From Utricularia gibba (lineage: Eukaryota > Streptophyta > Magnoliopsida > Lamiales > Lentibulariaceae), in assembly GCA_002189035.1 (NCBI GenBank), contig NEEC01000011.1, forward strand, positions 1,550,001 to 1,614,000: a stretch of 64,000 nucleotides of DNA. Reading direction: 5' to 3'. The translations under genes and the position numbers were made by a program. Shown here piece after piece: positions 59,390 through 64,000 of the stretch (the stretch's first letter is position 1; the number at the start of each line of letters is the position of its first letter). The notes under the pieces were generated by a model. It did no database searches. It was given only the letters and a program-made list of their open reading frames with translations, and was not told the DNA's origin.

Positions 59390-59873
59390 TCAGTTTTTAA
59401 AAACGGATTGAATCCAGTTTAACTATAGTTTTGGGTTGAATTATTTTTAAAATGATTTCATTAATTTTGAATTATATTTATCAAAATATTAGAATATAAT
59501 TATAAAATCATAATTTGGTACATCAAAATATTAAAAATATAAAATATAAAAATATATCTCTATACAATAATATTAAAATGTTTTATCAAAATCATATTTG
59601 TAATCTCATATCTCATTCAAATAATATGTAATTTAAATAGAAATGATTATTTTCTACTATCAATACAAATACATATATAAAAATATAACTATTTAGATTT
59701 ATTTAAAATATATATGAAATATATATACATATTTTATATTTATTCTTAAACATTCTCATAAAATATAATAAAAAATTAAGAAATTAAAAATAAAGAGTAA
59801 AGTTGGATCCAACCCACCAAAACATCGGTTCGGATCTAATCTAATTATGGGTCGAACCCATTTTTAAAACACT
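59390..59873. mobile_element. hAT-like MITE, 484 bp, with 8-bp target duplication GGTGGATG
   Basis: GGTGGATG at 59382-59389 and 59874-59881 flank the insert, and unit A has a single GGTGCATC-like site at the same point. The insert starts TCAGTTTTTAAAAACGG and its right end, reversed, reads AGTGTTTTAAAAATGGG: short imperfect terminal inverted repeats. The 8-bp duplication and CAGTG-type ends match the hAT superfamily. It is noncoding and AT-rich inside. Confidence 0.75.
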
Positions 59874-60002
59874 GGTGGATGGTGAATGTGTTGACCAACT
59901 TGTCGGTTAATTAGATTACTCCCACCGGCAGCCACGTGGCCCACACATCCCGGCAAATAGTAAAAAATATTTTAATACAAGTATATACTTGAAATAATAA
60001 TT

Positions 60003-60014
60003 GGGGGGGGGGGG
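60003..60014. repeat. Run of 12 G
   Basis: A poly-G run where unit A has only five G (near 53444). Length variation by slippage or a sequencing artefact is possible. Confidence 0.7.
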
Positions 60015-60099
60015 TGTTTTCACTATTTATAATTACTTATAAATAGTGTATTTATTAAATGGGTTTTTTTTTCAATTTAATAAGTAGTAAATTCTAAGT

Positions 60100-61500
60100 G
60101 ATATAATTATGACATAAATAAGTAAAATATAGTGAAATTATGTAACTACCCATATATTCGTATATAAAACTCTGAAATTTATATTTTTTATAATTTCCTT
60201 TGCAAACTTTATTCCCTGCCATGTCTGATTTAGAAATATAAATGGCATTAATAATTCTAAAAATAATAAAATATAATTTATAAATTTAAAATATTCATGT
60301 AAATATAAGAGTATTTTAGATTATATCAGACATTATTAAATTATATTCATAACTTTTACATTAAATTAAATCAGACAATTCCTATTTTTTACTTTTATTT
60401 TAAGTTAACTTTAGTTACTACTACAATTATTTAATTAATTATAACTAGCGCAAAACAGCCTCAATATGTACATTGAATGAAATATATTTAATTGATAAAT
60501 TATAAATAAGATAAAAAATAATAATTATATTCTTATTATTTTTAAATGCAAATAAAAAAAATCAGAGAATTAATATATCAAATAAGCAATGTAAGATTTA
60601 CCTACCTCAAAATTAAAGGATACCAAATCTTAATTTTAATATTTTAAAATCTTATTTCATTTAAAAAATGTTATATTTTGACCTTTTATTAATGTTTTAT
60701 ATCAAATATTAAACATACACTTCAGGGCTTTGATTCACATACATGAAACGAGACATATGTGTCAAATTGAGATTAGGCACTCTAAACTACATGAATAAGT
60801 AAATTACTTGAATTTTCCAACATTTTATGAGCCCAACTATTAGTTTATTCAATTTCAATGGACATGTACGCATTCTAATGAAGGCTTGGTCGTACATGGA
60901 AACACTAGTTATTGATTATTATTCGTTCGATTGGGGACTGGTAAACAGAGGCCATAGTGGAGAGTGGAGGCTTCAGGCGTCCGAGTTCGCAATAGTAAAG
61001 ATGCGAATGAATGTAATGATTTATTCTACTATTGTATGATATTGCTCATTTTATATACTCAATTATTACAGTATATTGATATTTCTTTCTAAAAAAAAGT
61101 CTAATATAATAGTATGAGGATTATTTTATTTGAGAACATCTATTAAATTTTTCATAACTCATTTGAAATATTATCATTATACTTCTAACTTTACATTTTT
61201 CTCCACTCAATCATTCAATATCTTCGTTGAGTGGTCTATATCACTATTGGTATGCCTTCATACTTGACTCTGATACGAAATGTCATGATTTATATTCATC
61301 TTGTATAATATTATTCATTTTTTGTATTTAATTCTCATAGTTTTATATATTTTTTTCAGAAAAAAAATATCATATAATATTAAGAGAATCATTCTATTTA
61401 AGTACATTTTTACGCCTATTCTTAATCAATGGTATTATTGACACTAGGCATCTGACGTGCCTCTCAGAGATATGCTATCACTAGGAAGATTATTTTAAGT
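60100..61500. other. Unit B-specific inserted DNA of unknown type
   Basis: About 1.4 kb between two segments that are adjacent in unit A. It has an AT-rich left half with MITE-like text (60440-60720), a GC-richer centre (60830-61000) with an unrecognised 70-codon frame, and an internal direct repeat (about 61027-61140 and 61300-61410). Insert ends were not resolved. Confidence 0.35.
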
Positions 61501-61546
61501 CATAAAAAGATTTATTTGTTTTTGAGGATGGATATGTTTTGGTAAT

Positions 61547-64000
61547 GAATATCCATAATAACTTGATATAGGATTGGATTCACAAGAGAAGGTTCTACAG
61601 GATCCCTTATATTCAACGTCATTTATCATCACTTTTCAATTTATTTTATCATTTAATCACATATAAATATACTTCAAGAAAATTACTTAAGTTTTGAATT
61701 TCATATTTAAATCAATGTAGTGAGTATATGATATTGTTCAAAAGTTTGGATTTGAACCAACTAATGATTATTAGGTTAAAACCAATTTAATCAAAACAAA
61801 AAGGAAATGGGCTTGGAAGTGGGCTTCTACTTCCAGGTGGTTATGTAAGATTTCGGGTCAAACCCGGTTGGTATTGCTTGTTTCACATTTCCAGGTCAAT
61901 GATGGGTGTCATTCCACAAAAAATTTTAAATATTTTTAAAACATATAAAACACAAAAACGTAGTATGGATGTCGAACACATGAAATTGTTTTTCAATGAA
62001 AAGTGAAATTACATCGAATACAACTGTCATGATTTGTAAACGATTTTGTAAAGGTGTGAGAAATGTAAATGATGAAGCTTGAGTAACAAGTAAGAGGGTT
62101 ATAAACAAACAACAAAAATAAACATAAACGATGAATTTTAAATAAAGCAAATGTTCCAAGGTTTGGAATCTTGCCCAATTACGTTCATTGTGTCTCCACT
62201 CTTTTCCGATTTTCTCGTGTACTTGGTAATATGTGTAATGAATTGTCTACTATCCCTTACACTCTCTTGCAAGAAGGCACATGAATAGCCCGATGTTGCT
62301 TCTTCTTGGACAAATGTGAAGATAAGAGGTCCTACCAACATACCTTCACGGTCTAATTGCGCGCGTGAGCTTGAGTGTTGCCAATGACCCAATGAAACCA
62401 GATACGAGGTCACTATCTGTCCATTGATCCGGAGGTACGGCCACAGTCAAAACGTTTCTATCTCTTGCCAAAATGACATGAGTTGATACTCTCCACCTTA
62501 CTCCTCTCCAAAACTCACGGGTAGTGATCAGTTAATCATGAATCTTGAATAAGAAGATAGTTACAGAAATACTATAACATAGTCGCACGAAGACATACAG
62601 AACCCGTTTGGATTCAAAGAAGAGATGAAGATAAACTAATAAAACATAGATTTGGAAGTATACTAACCCAAAAATGGAAGTTTCTTGCCATAAACTTCCA
62701 TATAAACTAAAAAAATAAAGCAGATTCTAGAGAAAAGTTGAAGGAAAATCCTCTAAAGAGATAAACAAAAGTCTAAATTAAACTGGAAGTTCAATCCTTC
62801 TTGTCTGAACAGAAGTGAACTTCAATGAGAGTCTGAGTTTTCGTGTCCCCTTGGTTCTGTTGTGAATTGGAGTAACTTGCACGAAAGTTCTGCCCTAATA
62901 TTGGTATGCTAATGATTTCGCATGTCAGGGACGCCTGTGTTCTGCACATCAGGGCTCATGATTAGGCGTTTACAGTCTTTTGGAAATCAAGGAGACATCC
63001 GTTCAGGAAGATACATTTTGTTGCCATCCATCGCCTTCTATCTCTCACTTTCTGTCACATTACGCCTTTAGAAAATTTAAATAAAACTAGCAAAAATATT
63101 AGATAGAATACAAGATTTTAGATAATTATCCTAAATTAGATAAAAACCTCAATATTATATTATAGATTCCTAATTAGACAACTTTAATCACGCCTGGACA
63201 TAAAAACAAATTAAAAGAAAGTGAGAAAATGACACTGAACAATCAAGCATTTCCAAACATATTTGAATTCTTTGTCAATTTTGAGCCCAATAAGTTCTGA
63301 TCTGCTTGTTAATGGGCTACTCCTGGTGTCGTTCCTGGATTCTTTGATATGTTTGTTCTTGTACTTGTTGTAAGGATTTTCAGACCAAGTTACAAAAAGG
63401 TTGTCTCATCAATCTTTTTTTTTTTTTAATGATCATCTGATGCAAGCTTTCCCCTTGCAGGATGAGTTTGTGGTAGGGAAGAAGTGTAGGCTGAAAATGA
63501 CAAGAACAATAATAAGAGAATCAAGAAATCACACCTTTGTTAATACAATATTTTAAAGATATTTCTAACTATTCAAATAGATTAATTATATCAAAATTCA
63601 AGTAGTTCATTATAAAAATAAAGACCTCCTTTTATAGTGTAATAAAAACTGGATAAAATACAATCAATTTCGTAATTTTAGAAAACTTGATCAAATACTC
63701 CATTACCTAGTCTTACATAGGACTAGTAATTCGGTTGTAACAACCTAAAACTAAGCCAAGTCTTAGAGTAATGAATTTCCTCTTAATTTTCTTTTCCAAT
63801 AATTAAATCATTGTAATTAATTATTACATCAAGAAATTGGGCGAGGGATAATTTGGAGTTGTTCACAAGGCGACTTTCAGTAAAAAGATTTCATCCAAGG
63901 TATAAGTTTGAGAAAGCATCTCATATTCACAGACTTACAATTAAGTAACACAGACTCTGAGCTTGTTCTTTGATAGACTGTGGAATATAGAATCTGATGG
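61547..64000. other. Intergenic DNA at the right edge
   Basis: No gene I can name. A 91-codon minus-strand frame at 62138-62413 lies in GC-richer DNA but matches nothing I recognise. 62480-63060 has mixed composition and may be a decayed retroelement. A T-run is at about 63415-63428. The rest is AT-rich. Confidence 0.35.

Larger units (their letters stand above)
54311..61546. repeat. Tandem segmental duplication, unit B
   Basis: Direct repeat of 46961-53577 in the same orientation, carrying the third LBD gene and the second GC-rich island. It differs by a captured coding fragment near 54.5 kb, replaced sequence at about 54840-55117, a hAT-like MITE at 59390-59873 and extra DNA at about 60100-61500. 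It lacks the 459-bp insertion and the foldback element of unit A. Confidence 0.88.

Noticed and set aside
61735-61790. tRNA-like T-arm on the minus strand (GGTTCAAATCC)
   Set aside because: The T-stem does not pair fully and no acceptor, D-arm or anticodon arm can be drawn upstream; it is a chance B-box match.
62138-62413. 91-aa minus-strand frame near the right edge
   Set aside because: Gene-like composition but no motif, promoter or neighbouring exons; possibly a decayed repeat. Kept only as a note in the right-edge entry.

Overview
The window is nuclear DNA from a flowering plant, most likely a dicot. Genes are sparse GC-richer islands in very AT-rich intergenic DNA. They have GT-AG introns and TATA boxes, and belong to plant-specific families: LOB-domain, CONSTANS-like B-box, AP2/ERF, RAV, B3 and isopentenyltransferase. 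The intergenic DNA holds small inverted-repeat elements and one decayed Ty1/copia retrotransposon. I saw no operons, CRISPR arrays, rRNA or convincing tRNA genes.

Layout. 0-1.2 kb: 5' part of a probable RING-H2 ubiquitin ligase gene on the minus strand; its RING part would lie left of the window. 4.4-5.4 kb (-): intact, intronless adenylate isopentenyltransferase (IPT1-like, cytokinin synthesis). 8.1-8.4 kb: PIF/Harbinger transposase remnant. 13.8-14.6 kb (+): two-exon class II LOB-domain gene (LBD40/41-like). 20.05-21.25 kb (-): three-exon BBX16/COL16-like gene whose CCT domain is split by a 64-nt intron. 23.3-24.0 kb (-): ERF118-like AP2/ERF gene. 29.0-29.5 kb (+): small acidic plant protein of unknown function. 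31.9-36.0 kb: copia element with both LTRs, PBS and PPT, but decayed gag-pol and part of RT missing. 37.1-39.1 kb (+): three-exon gene with two divergent B3-like domains and an upstream ORF. 41.5-42.5 kb (-): RAV/TEMPRANILLO-type AP2+B3 gene with a 65-nt intron inside B3 and a one-base frameshift at a CCC run.

47.0-61.5 kb is a direct tandem segmental duplication (unit A about 46,961-53,577; unit B about 54,311-61,546). Each unit carries a minus-strand LBD paralogue of the 13.8-kb gene and, about 2.3-3.5 kb upstream of it, a conserved GC-rich island with two CCAAT + CACGTG modules. The copies differ by insertions that can be read cleanly by comparing units: a 459-bp insertion with a 5-bp target duplication and a long-terminal-inverted-repeat element in unit A; a 484-bp hAT-like MITE with an 8-bp target duplication and a captured coding fragment in unit B.

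Most confident genes encode transcription regulators, plus one cytokinin enzyme. They are neighbours rather than a visible pathway. I found no wholly new system. The best leads are the LBD tandem duplication with its conserved upstream island, the divergent double-B3 gene, and the RAV gene with an unusual intron and frameshift. Exon boundaries are inferred by eye from splice consensus and reading phase.
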